From the NCBI RefSeq assembly GCF_023476645.1, contig NZ_JAMCOJ010000002.1, positions 405,561 to 469,560 on the forward strand: a DNA stretch of 64,000 nt, written 5' to 3'. Below the pieces are notes generated by a model. That model made no database searches. It had not been told where the DNA came from and saw only the letters and a list, made by a program, of their open reading frames with translations. The position numbers were made by a program, and so were the translations under genes. The first letter of the stretch is position 1. Each line of letters opens with the position of its first letter. The DNA comes from Cellulophaga sp. 20_2_10 (lineage in GTDB: Bacteria; Bacteroidota; Bacteroidia; Flavobacteriales; Flavobacteriaceae). Positions 26,807 through 35,690 of the stretch are shown here, piece by piece.

Positions 26807-28621
26807 ATGAATAAAATATCAAAATTATTACTTGCATTTACTTTAGCTTTTAGCAGTGTTTATGCTACAGAAACTATACATATAAGTCATTCTAAAGAAG
26901 ACATGTCTTATACCGTTAGGCAAGCTATAGAAAATGCAAAGGATAAAGATATTGAGTTAGTTTTTGAAAAAGGAGACTATACGTTTTTAACGGATTATGC
27001 CGTTGGTAAATACCTATATGTTACGAATCACGGTAACGGATTTAAAAAAATAATTTTCAATTTTGAAGGTTTTAATTCTGTTGTTATAAATGGCAACAAT
27101 TCTAAGTTTATTTTTCACGGTCAGACTGCTCCTTTTGTTTTTAAAGGTTGCTCTAAAATAGACGTTAAAAATGTAACATTAGATTGGGATATTCCTTTTA
27201 GTTTTCAGGGCGATGTTGTTGCCGTTAATAAAAAGGAACATTGGTACGAGCTTAAACCTTATACAAAGGGTTTTTCTTGGAAATTGGTTAATGGTGCAAT
27301 TGAGTTTCCTGGGGTTACTAATTTTAATTTCTCTTCATTAGGGAGTTCTCTACCGCATAATAAAGAGACTAAAGCTGTAGATTATGGCGCTTTTGATACT
27401 TCTTTAGATCTTAATTTGGTTGAAGAAAAAGCAAACGGAGTGCTTCGTTTTTATCAATATAACTTAAATAAATTTCCAAGGGTAGGCAGTGTTCTTCAGT
27501 CTAAAGGAGATAAAAAAAATAACCGCTATGCACCAGCTTTTTTGGTTCGTAATTCTAAAGAAATTGTATTTAACAATGTTGTAATACACCACGCTTTAGG
27601 AATGGGTTTTTTGTTTGAGCGGTCAGAAAATATCAAAATAATAAATAGTGGTATTTATATAGAAGAAGGTTCAGATCGTGTAATGTCTATTGTTGCAGAT
27701 GCTACCCATTTTGCAAATTGTAAGGGAGATATACTTATTGAAAATTGCCGTTTTGAAGGGATGTATGATGATGGTACAAATGTACACGGAACATATGTAG
27801 AAGTACATAAAATTATAGATTCTAAAACTATACGTATAGCACTAAAGCACAACCAACAGTATGGGTTTGAGTTTGCAGGAGAAGGGGACGAAGTGTGGTT
27901 TATAAAAGCGCCAAGTCCTGCTAGAAAAGAAATAAATACAGTTGCTACAGTTAAAGTAATTAACGACCATTACACAGACCTTACGTTTAAAAATGATATA
28001 GCTAAAGGTCTTAAAATTGGGGATATTTTAGAAAACAAAACGTGGAATCCAAGTTTTACAATGCGTGGTAATACTATTCGCGACCATAGAGCAAGAAATA
28101 TAATTATAAAAACTCCTAAGAAAATAGTAATAGAGAATAATAACTTATCGTCTATGATGTCTTCTATTATGTTAAGAGGAGAAACGTTTTACTGGTTTGA
28201 GTCTGGTAATGTAGAGGACGTAATTATTAGGAATAATAATTTTGTAGATTGTGCTTATGGAGGAGCTTCCGAACACGCTATTTTAAAGGTGTCTCCAAGG
28301 TTAGGAAAAACATTTAGTGATACTGATTTATATGATAGGAATATCACTTTTGAGAATAACACCATAGAAACTTTTGGCAACCGTATTGTTTGGGCAGATA
28401 GGGTAGATGGGTTAACAATTAAAGGAAATACCATCAAGCAGACAACAACCTTTAAACCACAATTTCCAGATGCGTATTTGTTTGATTTGATAAACTGTAA
28501 GAATGTAGAAATTATAAGTAACACGTATAAAGGCGCAGTAACTAATGGTGTGCAAGCAGATAAAACATCCAAAAAAACACTGAAAGTAAAGAAAAATAAA
28601 GGCTTTAAGTATGAGGAATAA
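26807..28621 (+). CDS. GH110-like alpha-1,3-galactosidase (right-handed beta-helix)
   Basis: This 604-residue protein has a signal peptide (1-20). It reads as a parallel beta-helix with repeated turns of the type VIINNNFVDC and ITFENNTIETFGNRIVW. It matches the GH110 pattern: an N-terminal segment (VRQAIENAKDKDIELVFEKGDY), VTLDWDIPF, then IVADATHF and GMYDDGTNVHGTYVEV. The acidic residues Asp298, Asp321 and Asp322 have the spacing (24 between first and last) that I recall for the catalytic Asp set of a marine Pseudoalteromonas GH110 active on the galactose disaccharide of lambda-carrageenan. The enzyme would cut terminal alpha-1,3-galactose by inversion. It follows an SGSH-like sulfatase, and its last 11 bp overlap the next gene. 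Confidence 0.8.
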   Translation: MNKISKLLLAFTLAFSSVYATETIHISHSKEDMSYTVRQAIENAKDKDIELVFEKGDYTFLTDYAVGKYLYVTNHGNGFKKIIFNFEGFNSVVINGNNSKFIFHGQTAPFVFKGCSKIDVKNVTLDWDIPFSFQGDVVAVNKKEHWYELKPYTKGFSWKLVNGAIEFPGVTNFNFSSLGSSLPHNKETKAVDYGAFDTSLDLNLVEEKANGVLRFYQYNLNKFPRVGSVLQSKGDKKNNRYAPAFLVRNSKEIVFNNVVIHHALGMGFLFERSENIKIINSGIYIEEGSDRVMSIVADATHFANCKGDILIENCRFEGMYDDGTNVHGTYVEVHKIIDSKTIRIALKHNQQYGFEFAGEGDEVWFIKAPSPARKEINTVATVKVINDHYTDLTFKNDIAKGLKIGDILENKTWNPSFTMRGNTIRDHRARNIIIKTPKKIVIENNNLSSMMSSIMLRGETFYWFESGNVEDVIIRNNNFVDCAYGGASEHAILKVSPRLGKTFSDTDLYDRNITFENNTIETFGNRIVWADRVDGLTIKGNTIKQTTTFKPQFPDAYLFDLINCKNVEIISNTYKGAVTNGVQADKTSKKTLKVKKNKGFKYEE

Positions 28622-30893
28622 AAGTAGTTTACTGGTATTAGTTTTTTGCTTGTTTTCTTTTTTACTACAAGCTCAAAGTTTAGAAGAGGTTGCAAAAACT
28701 AAAATAGCAACTCTTAAAAATTTGCGTGATAAGGCAAATAAAAAAGGTATAGATGTTTTAAAAGAAGACACTACCATTAGAACAGCAGAACTATTTTTAA
28801 AATATGCTAATTGGGACGAGAACAATATACAGGCAAATGAAAAAGCATTTTCACTAGTTAAAATTTACGCGGATAAAGCCGAAGAAATGGCCGCAAATCT
28901 TCCTGATTTTGAACGCGAAGATGTAATAAAAATGCTAGATGAAGCTACAGCATATTTAAAGTTGCTTTTAGATAAAAAAGTCTTTAGAACACCAAGTCCA
29001 AAAGTAGACTGGTCTAAAGTAAAAGTAGGTAAAGACCAATTGCTTTTTAACAACAAACCTGTGTTTTTGGCAGACTACACTTGGAAACCAGATGCTGCGG
29101 AGTTAAATGAGTACCACGGAAATCAAGACGGTTTTTTTGTAACTCCTTCTTATGTTGTAAAAGAAGATGGCACCATAAATTTATCTAAGAAGAATGAGTT
29201 GGTTGCTAAACCAACTGGCAACTTAGGATTTATATTTTTAAATCATAAAACAACACCAGATTGGGCTATTAAAAAATATGGAAAAGATTTTGTTATGCGT
29301 ACCAATACGTATACTGCTTACGATATAGACAACCCAGGAGCAAAAGATGTACAGCAAAAATTACTAGCAGGTATTGTACCAACTATGGCTGGTAAAAACT
29401 ATACTGGTTTGGGGTATATGTTGTGTAACGAACCTCATTTTTTTACTCAAAAAACAGGTGATAAACTAGCTTGGGCTTCAGGGCCAGTTTCTGCTTATAC
29501 AATAGATAAGTTTAAAGTTTGGCTTAAACAAAAGCATACATCTATAGACGTATTAAACACCTTATGGCATACTAATTTTAAAGATTTTGATGCGGTACAT
29601 ATTCAGATACCAATAGATACAAGTTTAAGAGGTACGCCAATGTGGTACGATTGGTCTTTGTTTAATATGCACAGAGTAACAGAGTGGTATACTTTTTTAA
29701 AAGCAGAAATATTAAAGTATGATGCTAACGCTAAAGTACATTTAAAAATTATGCCTAATTTATGGACAGAGAATAAAAGAGTACACGGAATAGATTTAGA
29801 AGCGCTAACAGATTTAAGCGGAATTATAGGTAACGATTCTGGATCCGAAAACAACCATATGTGGGGTCCAAAAGAGGAGTGGGAAGACCATTATGCGCTT
29901 AATTGGAGAGAACTTTGTATGGGGTTTGATTTTATGAAATCTGTGAGTCCCAATAAACTAAATTTTAATTCCGAACTGCATTATTTATCAACTAACAAAT
30001 CAAGAGATTTATACCAAGATCCTAAATATGCTAGAGCCACTTTTTGGTTGGCACACACCTATGGGATGACGGCTAGTCAAATATGGTTTTGGCCAAGAAA
30101 AGCAGACGGAGCTATATCTGAAAAAGCAACAAACGATAAAAGTTACGCAGGTAGTAATAATCAGCAACCAAGAATAACAAACGAGGTTGCCACTACATTA
30201 ATAGATTTAAATGCGTACTCAGATTATATTATGGGGATGCAACGCCAAAGGAAACCATTGCGTATTTTTTATTCTAAATCTTCAGCAATAAATAAAGAGC
30301 GTCATATGGATGATGTCTTTGAGCTGTACGAGTCGCTTCATTTTAACGGTACATCGTTAGGCTTTGTAACTAAAGATATTCTTAAAAAACAAGATGCAGC
30401 TAACTGGGACGCAATTTTGGTAAGTAAAACTCAATTTATCACTTTAGAAGAACAAAAAGAATTGCAAAACTATTTAGATAATGGAGGTGTAATTATAACA
30501 GATAAGGTTAGTGTAAGCAAAGATGAATATGGGAACTCTATTACTAAACTAAAAAAGAGCAATGGCACATTAGTAGTTTGTAATTCTTTAGAAGATATTA
30601 ATGAGCATGCAATGAATTTATTAAAAAATAAAAATTTGTTGCCAAAAATTACAATTACAGAAACTAATAAATTAGGAGTTAAGGGCTGTGCTTGGAAGGT
30701 AATACAGAATAAAAAAGGAGCATATGTTTTGTCTGTAGTTAACCTAGGGAAAACGGATGCAACTTTAAATATCAAATTAAAAAATGTAGAAAAAGCTGTT
30801 TGTAAGGATTTATTAAATGGTGTAAAAGTAAGTTCTAACCCAACCCTAAAACCTTATGAGGTTTTTTATGTGGAGGTTTTAGAAGCAAAATAA
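28611..30893 (+). CDS. GH42-like beta-galactosidase
   Basis: This 760-residue protein has a signal peptide (1-21, ending LLQAQ). After a helical N-terminal region (about 25-125) comes a TIM barrel with clan GH-A residues: acid/base Glu274 in YMLCNEPHFF and nucleophile Glu455 in FNSELHYL. A GATase-like trimerisation segment follows (DAILVSKTQFITLEEQKELQNYL, about 600-640), then a small C-terminal beta domain. This is the GH42 layout. The related GH167 exo-beta-carrageenase family has the same fold and is an alternative call. It would release beta-linked galactose, or act on desulfated oligosaccharides, from the non-reducing end. Translation is coupled to the GH110-like gene by an 11-bp overlap, suggesting that the two act in turn on alternating alpha and beta linkages. 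Confidence 0.82.
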   Translation: MRNKSSLLVLVFCLFSFLLQAQSLEEVAKTKIATLKNLRDKANKKGIDVLKEDTTIRTAELFLKYANWDENNIQANEKAFSLVKIYADKAEEMAANLPDFEREDVIKMLDEATAYLKLLLDKKVFRTPSPKVDWSKVKVGKDQLLFNNKPVFLADYTWKPDAAELNEYHGNQDGFFVTPSYVVKEDGTINLSKKNELVAKPTGNLGFIFLNHKTTPDWAIKKYGKDFVMRTNTYTAYDIDNPGAKDVQQKLLAGIVPTMAGKNYTGLGYMLCNEPHFFTQKTGDKLAWASGPVSAYTIDKFKVWLKQKHTSIDVLNTLWHTNFKDFDAVHIQIPIDTSLRGTPMWYDWSLFNMHRVTEWYTFLKAEILKYDANAKVHLKIMPNLWTENKRVHGIDLEALTDLSGIIGNDSGSENNHMWGPKEEWEDHYALNWRELCMGFDFMKSVSPNKLNFNSELHYLSTNKSRDLYQDPKYARATFWLAHTYGMTASQIWFWPRKADGAISEKATNDKSYAGSNNQQPRITNEVATTLIDLNAYSDYIMGMQRQRKPLRIFYSKSSAINKERHMDDVFELYESLHFNGTSLGFVTKDILKKQDAANWDAILVSKTQFITLEEQKELQNYLDNGGVIITDKVSVSKDEYGNSITKLKKSNGTLVVCNSLEDINEHAMNLLKNKNLLPKITITETNKLGVKGCAWKVIQNKKGAYVLSVVNLGKTDATLNIKLKNVEKAVCKDLLNGVKVSSNPTLKPYEVFYVEVLEAK

Positions 30894-30899
30894 AACTAT

Positions 30900-31781
30900 A
30901 TGTTTAAAAATAGAAATTGGTTAAAGTTATTTACAATGTGTTTTTTGTGCATTAGTATGTCGTCTGCACAAAAAAAAGTAAAGGTTATTTTGTTGTCGGG
31001 ACAGTCTAATATGGCAGGTGCTGGTAATTATGATAATTTAGATTCAGAAATAAAAAACCGAATTGTAAAAGCATCTAAAACTGTACGCTTAAGTTTTAAT
31101 GGTGAAGAGGCAAAACCCTTATCTTATTATGATAACAAGCCAAGTGAAAAATATAATTTTAAAAACCGATTTGGACCAGAATTACTACTAGGTGTAAGCT
31201 TGGCAGAAAAGTATCCGAATCAAGAATTTTTAGTAGTGAAAAAGTCTATGGGAGGTACAGCCTTGTATGGTGCATGGAACCCTAATTGGACTTTGCAAAA
31301 ATCGGAAGCAGTAGAAAAAGGAGAAAAGAAACATCATCTAAAATTATACAGTACCCATATACAAGATATTAAGCAAAATTTAGATCTAATTGAAAAAGAG
31401 GGGAAGACATACACTATTATTGGTCTATGTTGGATGCAAGGTGAGAATGATGCTGCGAAAGAGGTTTCTGCTAGGAGCTATAAAGTAAATTTAAAAGAAT
31501 TGCACAATGCCTATAAGAGAGATTTAAACTTAGAAAAGTTACCTTTTGTTATAGGGCAAATTAACTCTACTTACGGTAGATTTAAAGAAGGTCCAGATAT
31601 GGTTAGACAAGCAATGGCAGATTTTTGCAAAGAAAATAAGAATGCTATTCTTTTAAAAACAACCACAAACAGAAAATGGAAAGACTATCCTAAACACACA
31701 GACAATGTGCATTATAATGCAGAAGGACAAAAACGTTTAGGAATTGCCTTTGGAAAAAAAATTATTAAATTAAATAAATAA
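30900..31781 (+). CDS. SGNH/SASA-type carbohydrate esterase
   Basis: This 293-residue secreted protein (signal 1-23) belongs to the sialate O-acetylesterase-like SASA/CE6 group. Nucleophile Ser36 is in LLSGQSNMAG. Other blocks are KSMGGTALYGAWNPNW and LCWMQGENDA, and the catalytic pair Asp268/His271 is in DNVHYNAEGQKRLG. The triad is complete. It begins 6 bp after the beta-galactosidase stop and ends 4 bp before the next sulfatase, so it is within the operon. Removal of acetyl or another ester from galactan chains is the likely job. Lambda-carrageenan is not usually described as acetylated, so the natural substrate is open. Confidence 0.85.
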   Translation: MFKNRNWLKLFTMCFLCISMSSAQKKVKVILLSGQSNMAGAGNYDNLDSEIKNRIVKASKTVRLSFNGEEAKPLSYYDNKPSEKYNFKNRFGPELLLGVSLAEKYPNQEFLVVKKSMGGTALYGAWNPNWTLQKSEAVEKGEKKHHLKLYSTHIQDIKQNLDLIEKEGKTYTIIGLCWMQGENDAAKEVSARSYKVNLKELHNAYKRDLNLEKLPFVIGQINSTYGRFKEGPDMVRQAMADFCKENKNAILLKTTTNRKWKDYPKHTDNVHYNAEGQKRLGIAFGKKIIKLNK

Positions 31782-31785
31782 GAAA

Positions 31786-33234
31786 ATGAATTTAACTAGA
31801 GTAATGGGAGTCTTGCTTATGGGGACTCTTTTAATAAGCTGCAACTCCAAGCCTAAAAAAGAAAATCAAGTTGCTATAGATTCTACAGCCCAAGACAAGG
31901 TAAACATATTATGGGTTTTTGGTGAAGATATAAGCCCTTGGATGCCTGCTTACGGAGATAGTACGGTTACTACACCAAACATAGATTTTTTAGTAGACAG
32001 TGGTGTTTTATTTAAAAATGTATATTCTATGTCTGCAGTATGTTCGCCAACTAGATCTGCAATGATTACAGGTTCTATGCCAACAACAATAGGTGCGCAT
32101 AACCATAGATCGGGTAGGTCTAAAAATGTAAAAGTTACATTGCCAGAATATGTGCAAATACTACCTCAAATATTTAAAGAAAAAGGATACCATACTTTTA
32201 ACGAGGGTAAGGACGATTTTAACTGGCAGTACAATTGGGACGATTATTGGACTGGCCCACATAAAGTAAATAAATTTTACGGAATAGAAGGTCACGGTAG
32301 TTGGAACGACAGAAAAGAGGGTCAGCCATTTTTTGGTGTCATAGAGTTATTTGGAGGTAAAAATAAAAATAAGCCGCCAACATTAGTTAACCCAGACTCT
32401 GTTAAAGTACCACAGTATTATCCAGATATTCCTGAGATTAGAAAAGAGATAGCGGCACATTACAATCAAATTAAAATGACCGATATTGAGATTGGTACCA
32501 TTATAGAAAAACTAAAAAAAGATAATTTATACGATAAAACAATTATTATTTTTATGTCTGATAATGGCTATAAAACACCAAGAGATAAACAGTTTTTGTA
32601 TGATGGTGGTTTGCATATGCCTTTGGTAATTGCTAGTCCAGGAAACCCAGAGTTATTAAATAAAAAAGGAATTCGTGAAGATATGATTAGCTTGTTAGAT
32701 GTTACTGCAACTACATTGGCTTTGGCAGATATAGAAATTCCTGAGTATATGGAAAGTAAAGATATTTTTGCATCCGATTTCCATAGAGACTTTATTATTG
32801 CAGCTAAAGACAGATGCGATTTTACTATTGATAGAGTTAGAGCAGTGCGTACAAAAGACTTTAAATACATAAAGAATTTTATGACCGACAGGCCATTAAT
32901 GCAACCGCAGTATAGAGACAATAGACCAACGTTTATTGCATTAATGAAAGCATTTAAAGATGGTGTTCCTTTTACCAACGACTGGTTAAAAGATTTTAGA
33001 CCTGCGGAAGAATTGTACAATTTAAATGAAGATCCAGATGAAGTACATAATTTAGCTAACGATCCTAAATACGCAGATGTATTAGAAAAACTTAGAGGTA
33101 ATTTAGACGATTGGATAAAAAAAACGGATGATAAAGGACAGTACCCAGAGTCTAAAGAGCAATTAAAAGTTATTTACGATCGCTGGGGAGAACGTTGTGT
33201 TAACCCGGAGTACGATGTGGTTAAAAGTGAGTAA
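31786..33234 (+). CDS. S1-family sulfatase, lipoprotein (second)
   Basis: This 482-residue lipoprotein has a signal ending LLISC (Cys19). The formylglycine motif is CSPTR with Cys86, then SAMITGSMPTTIGAHNHRS. The N-terminal metal motif reads VFGEDISPW, with Glu-Asp in place of the commoner Asp-Asp, a variant seen in other sulfatases. MSDNGYKTPRDKQFLYDGG carries the later metal ligands. The C-terminal part has the usual ELYNLNEDPDEVHNLAND tail. It is packed between the esterase (4 bp) and the third sulfatase (24 bp). It is not a copy of the first sulfatase, which suggests a different sulfate position. Exact regiospecificity cannot be read from sequence. Confidence 0.92.
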   Translation: MNLTRVMGVLLMGTLLISCNSKPKKENQVAIDSTAQDKVNILWVFGEDISPWMPAYGDSTVTTPNIDFLVDSGVLFKNVYSMSAVCSPTRSAMITGSMPTTIGAHNHRSGRSKNVKVTLPEYVQILPQIFKEKGYHTFNEGKDDFNWQYNWDDYWTGPHKVNKFYGIEGHGSWNDRKEGQPFFGVIELFGGKNKNKPPTLVNPDSVKVPQYYPDIPEIRKEIAAHYNQIKMTDIEIGTIIEKLKKDNLYDKTIIIFMSDNGYKTPRDKQFLYDGGLHMPLVIASPGNPELLNKKGIREDMISLLDVTATTLALADIEIPEYMESKDIFASDFHRDFIIAAKDRCDFTIDRVRAVRTKDFKYIKNFMTDRPLMQPQYRDNRPTFIALMKAFKDGVPFTNDWLKDFRPAEELYNLNEDPDEVHNLANDPKYADVLEKLRGNLDDWIKKTDDKGQYPESKEQLKVIYDRWGERCVNPEYDVVKSE

Positions 33235-33258
33235 AATCAAAATTATAAACTAAATAAA

Positions 33259-34815
33259 ATGCGTAATTTTTTAAAAGTAAATACACTTTGTTTTTTTATA
33301 GGTACACTGCTATTTGTTTCTTGTAAAGAGAAACCAGAAAGTAAAGATGTAGCACAGGAAACAAGAAGTAAACAGCCAAATATTGTATTTATTTTGGTTG
33401 ATGATCTTGGCTATGCAGATGTTGGTTTTAATGGGTCTAGTTATTATGAAACTCCAAATTTAGATGCCTTAGCTAAGGAAAGTTTGGTGTTAGATAACGC
33501 CTATATGTACCCAACATGTTCGCCATCTAGAACTGCAATTTTTACGGGTAAACAATCTTTTAGAACCGGTGTTTATACAGTGCCAGTCTTGGAAAAAGGT
33601 ACGGCAGAAGAAAATATTTTTTCTAGGTGGACAGTAGGTAAAGAGCATACCATTTTTGCAGAACCATTGGCGGAAGCTGGTTACAAGGCCATACATATTG
33701 GTAAGTGGCATATTGTTGGTCCTAATCCGTTGCAAGAATTAGAAATGACTTTTCCTATACAACAGAAACTTACGCAACCAGATCCGGGAGATTATAGTTG
33801 GGTGGCAAAACATAAAACACCAGAAATACAGCAGTACTACCCAGAAGGTCGTGGTTTTATAAAAAATGTTGCGGGTACCTACCGTGGTGATCCTGCTTTG
33901 GAACCCGGTGGATACAAAAGCGTAGGTGGTGGTTATATAGCACCATTTAGCAATCCGTTTATAGAGCAGAAACCAACAGATGAATGGCTTACAGATAGAC
34001 TTACAGATGAAGCTATTGAGTTTATTGGAGATCATAAAAATGAGCCTTTCTTTATAAACTTAGATTATTATGCAGTGCACGCACCTGTTAGAAAACGTAA
34101 TGAAGAATTATATCAAAAATATTTAAACAAAGAGGTAGATTCTGTTACAGGTCAAGGTATTGCAGCTAAAATGAAAAGAAAAGAACATTATGCCGGTTAT
34201 GCCTCTATGGTAGAATCTGTAGATGATAACGTAGCCAGAATTGTAAAGTATTTAGATGATAATGGTCTTAGAGAAAATACAATGATAATTTTAACTTCAG
34301 ACAACGGGTATAATGGCGGACAAAGTAAAAACGATTTACTACGTGGTGCTAAAGGTTATATTTATGAAGGCGGAATAAAAGTACCCGCTTTGGTAAACTG
34401 GCCAGGTAAAGTACAAGCAAGAAGAAGTAAAGAAGCTATAACAGCATTAGATTTTTTCCCTACATTTTTAGATGTCGCTGGTATTAAAGATTACCAAGGT
34501 GAGTTAGATGGTAACTCTATTACACCAATATTTAAGAATGATGTAAAAGAGTTTGCAGAACGTCCTTTGTTTTGGCATTTGGCTAGTCAATGGAAACACG
34601 GTACTTGTTCTGTAATTCGTAAAAACAATTACAAGTTAATTCAGTTTTTAGCAGATGGTAAGTTAGAGTTGTACAACTTAAATGAAGATCCGTCTGAGTC
34701 TACTAACTTAGTAGAAACTAATAAAGATGTGGCTAATACTATGTTAGCAGAATTAGTAGAATGGCGCAAAGAAAATAAGGTGCCCTTGCCTCCAAATTCT
34801 ATTTTAGAGTTTTAA
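33259..34815 (+). CDS. S1-family sulfatase, arylsulfatase-A-like lipoprotein (third)
   Basis: This 518-residue lipoprotein has a signal ending LLFVSC (Cys22). Calcium ligands lie in FILVDDLGYADVGFNGS. The formylglycine motif is CSPSR with Cys87, followed by TAIFTGKQSFRTGVY. Lysine and histidine of the sulfate pocket appear in IHIGKWHIVG, and TSDNGYNGGQ supplies the other Asp-Asn pair. An insert of about 80 residues (from about 170 to 250) separates the halves. The C-terminus has ELYNLNEDPSESTNLVE. It is the last gene of the operon that begins at or before the first sulfatase; a strong terminator follows. It resembles the sulfatase at 62181 more than the other two in this operon. Confidence 0.92.
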   Translation: MRNFLKVNTLCFFIGTLLFVSCKEKPESKDVAQETRSKQPNIVFILVDDLGYADVGFNGSSYYETPNLDALAKESLVLDNAYMYPTCSPSRTAIFTGKQSFRTGVYTVPVLEKGTAEENIFSRWTVGKEHTIFAEPLAEAGYKAIHIGKWHIVGPNPLQELEMTFPIQQKLTQPDPGDYSWVAKHKTPEIQQYYPEGRGFIKNVAGTYRGDPALEPGGYKSVGGGYIAPFSNPFIEQKPTDEWLTDRLTDEAIEFIGDHKNEPFFINLDYYAVHAPVRKRNEELYQKYLNKEVDSVTGQGIAAKMKRKEHYAGYASMVESVDDNVARIVKYLDDNGLRENTMIILTSDNGYNGGQSKNDLLRGAKGYIYEGGIKVPALVNWPGKVQARRSKEAITALDFFPTFLDVAGIKDYQGELDGNSITPIFKNDVKEFAERPLFWHLASQWKHGTCSVIRKNNYKLIQFLADGKLELYNLNEDPSESTNLVETNKDVANTMLAELVEWRKENKVPLPPNSILEF

Positions 34816-34840
34816 AATATTTTACAGATAGTTAAAAATA

Positions 34841-34884
34841 AAATCCTTGTTAGCGTAGTAAAATGCGATAACAAGGATTTTTTT
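34841..34884. terminator. Bidirectional terminator between the sulfatase operon and the CAT-like gene
   Basis: ATCCTTGTTA (34843-34852) pairs with TAACAAGGAT (34869-34878), and a run of T follows. The two flanking genes converge on it, and the hairpin has A- and T-tracts on both sides. Confidence 0.85.
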
Positions 34885-35518
34885 ATTCATTCAATAAAGC
34901 CTGAAACTTATCTACAAAAAGACCCACGTGGTAACCATCTACCAAACCGTGATGCGCGTGTATAGATACAGACATTGTTTTTGTATTGTCTACTGTAATT
35001 AGTTTTCCAAAAGATATTTTAGGGCAGCTATCTGGGTATTTGTAATTTCTTGCGTGAGACATACTGGTAAAGTTTAACCACGGTAAAGCAGAAAAATGTA
35101 TCACGTTAATTTTATCATCTTCACCAGGAAATAAACTGGTAGATTCTTGTACTCTTTTTATCACTTGTAAAGCATCATCCCTAAAAGCAATTTCATCTTC
35201 ATTATAATTTACAAAAGAAAAACCAAAAGTATGGTCTGGTCTGCTTATGGTTGGTGATGCGTTTATAGTATCAAACAAATACACCTGATCATCTATAATT
35301 CTATATTTAAAATTTTCAATTTGGTTTGCTGCTTCTAATGCACGGTATAAATAATAAAGAAAGAACGAAGTGTTGTTTTCTTTTGCTTTTTTGTATGCCT
35401 TAGTACAGTCAACGGTAACCGTGATTCCAAAAAAAGGTTCATCAAACTTAGAAAAAAAGTTATAATGATCTTTTCTATTCCATGTATCAATGGCAACCAA
35501 AGTTTTAGTCATAGTCAT
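34883..35518 (-). CDS. Chloramphenicol-acetyltransferase-like enzyme (CAT family)
   Basis: This 211-residue cytoplasmic protein has the fold markers of trimeric CAT enzymes: the N-terminal WNRKDHYNFFSKFDEPFFGITVTVDCT, SFFLYYLYRALEAANQIENFKYRI, the core FGFSFV, and the active-site motif HHGLVDGYHVGLF with His190 and Asp194. Length is normal. It reads against the PUL genes and shares a 172-bp divergent region with the FAD oxidoreductase. Many chromosomal relatives are not proven resistance genes, so acetylation of chloramphenicol should not be assumed. Its place here may be incidental. Confidence 0.85.
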   Translation of the reverse strand: MTMTKTLVAIDTWNRKDHYNFFSKFDEPFFGITVTVDCTKAYKKAKENNTSFFLYYLYRALEAANQIENFKYRIIDDQVYLFDTINASPTISRPDHTFGFSFVNYNEDEIAFRDDALQVIKRVQESTSLFPGEDDKINVIHFSALPWLNFTSMSHARNYKYPDSCPKISFGKLITVDNTKTMSVSIHAHHGLVDGYHVGLFVDKFQALLNE

Positions 35519-35631
35519 AATTTTCAGTAAAAATAGTAAAGAAAATGGGCAACATACTTTATAATTTACAGAAATAAAAATGAAATAGTACGCTTAACTA
35601 CATTATAATTACGCACCAAAACATTTATATG

Positions 35632-35658
35632 TATAGGAACTAGTAATTTGTTCCTATA
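35632..35658. promoter_or_regulatory. Inverted repeat upstream of the FAD-oxidoreductase gene
   Basis: ATAGGAAC (35633-35640) and GTTCCTAT (35650-35657) are perfect complements around a 9-base centre; one further T-A pair extends the arms to 9 bp. It lies 33 bp before the ATG in the divergent spacer, a suitable place for an operator. The binding protein is not known. Confidence 0.45.
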
Positions 35659-35690
35659 AAGAATACAGACCAACATTTTAGCATTATATA

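Noticed and set aside
34883-35518. Chloramphenicol resistance gene
   Set aside because: The CAT fold is clear, but many chromosomal relatives have no shown resistance activity; only the family is called.
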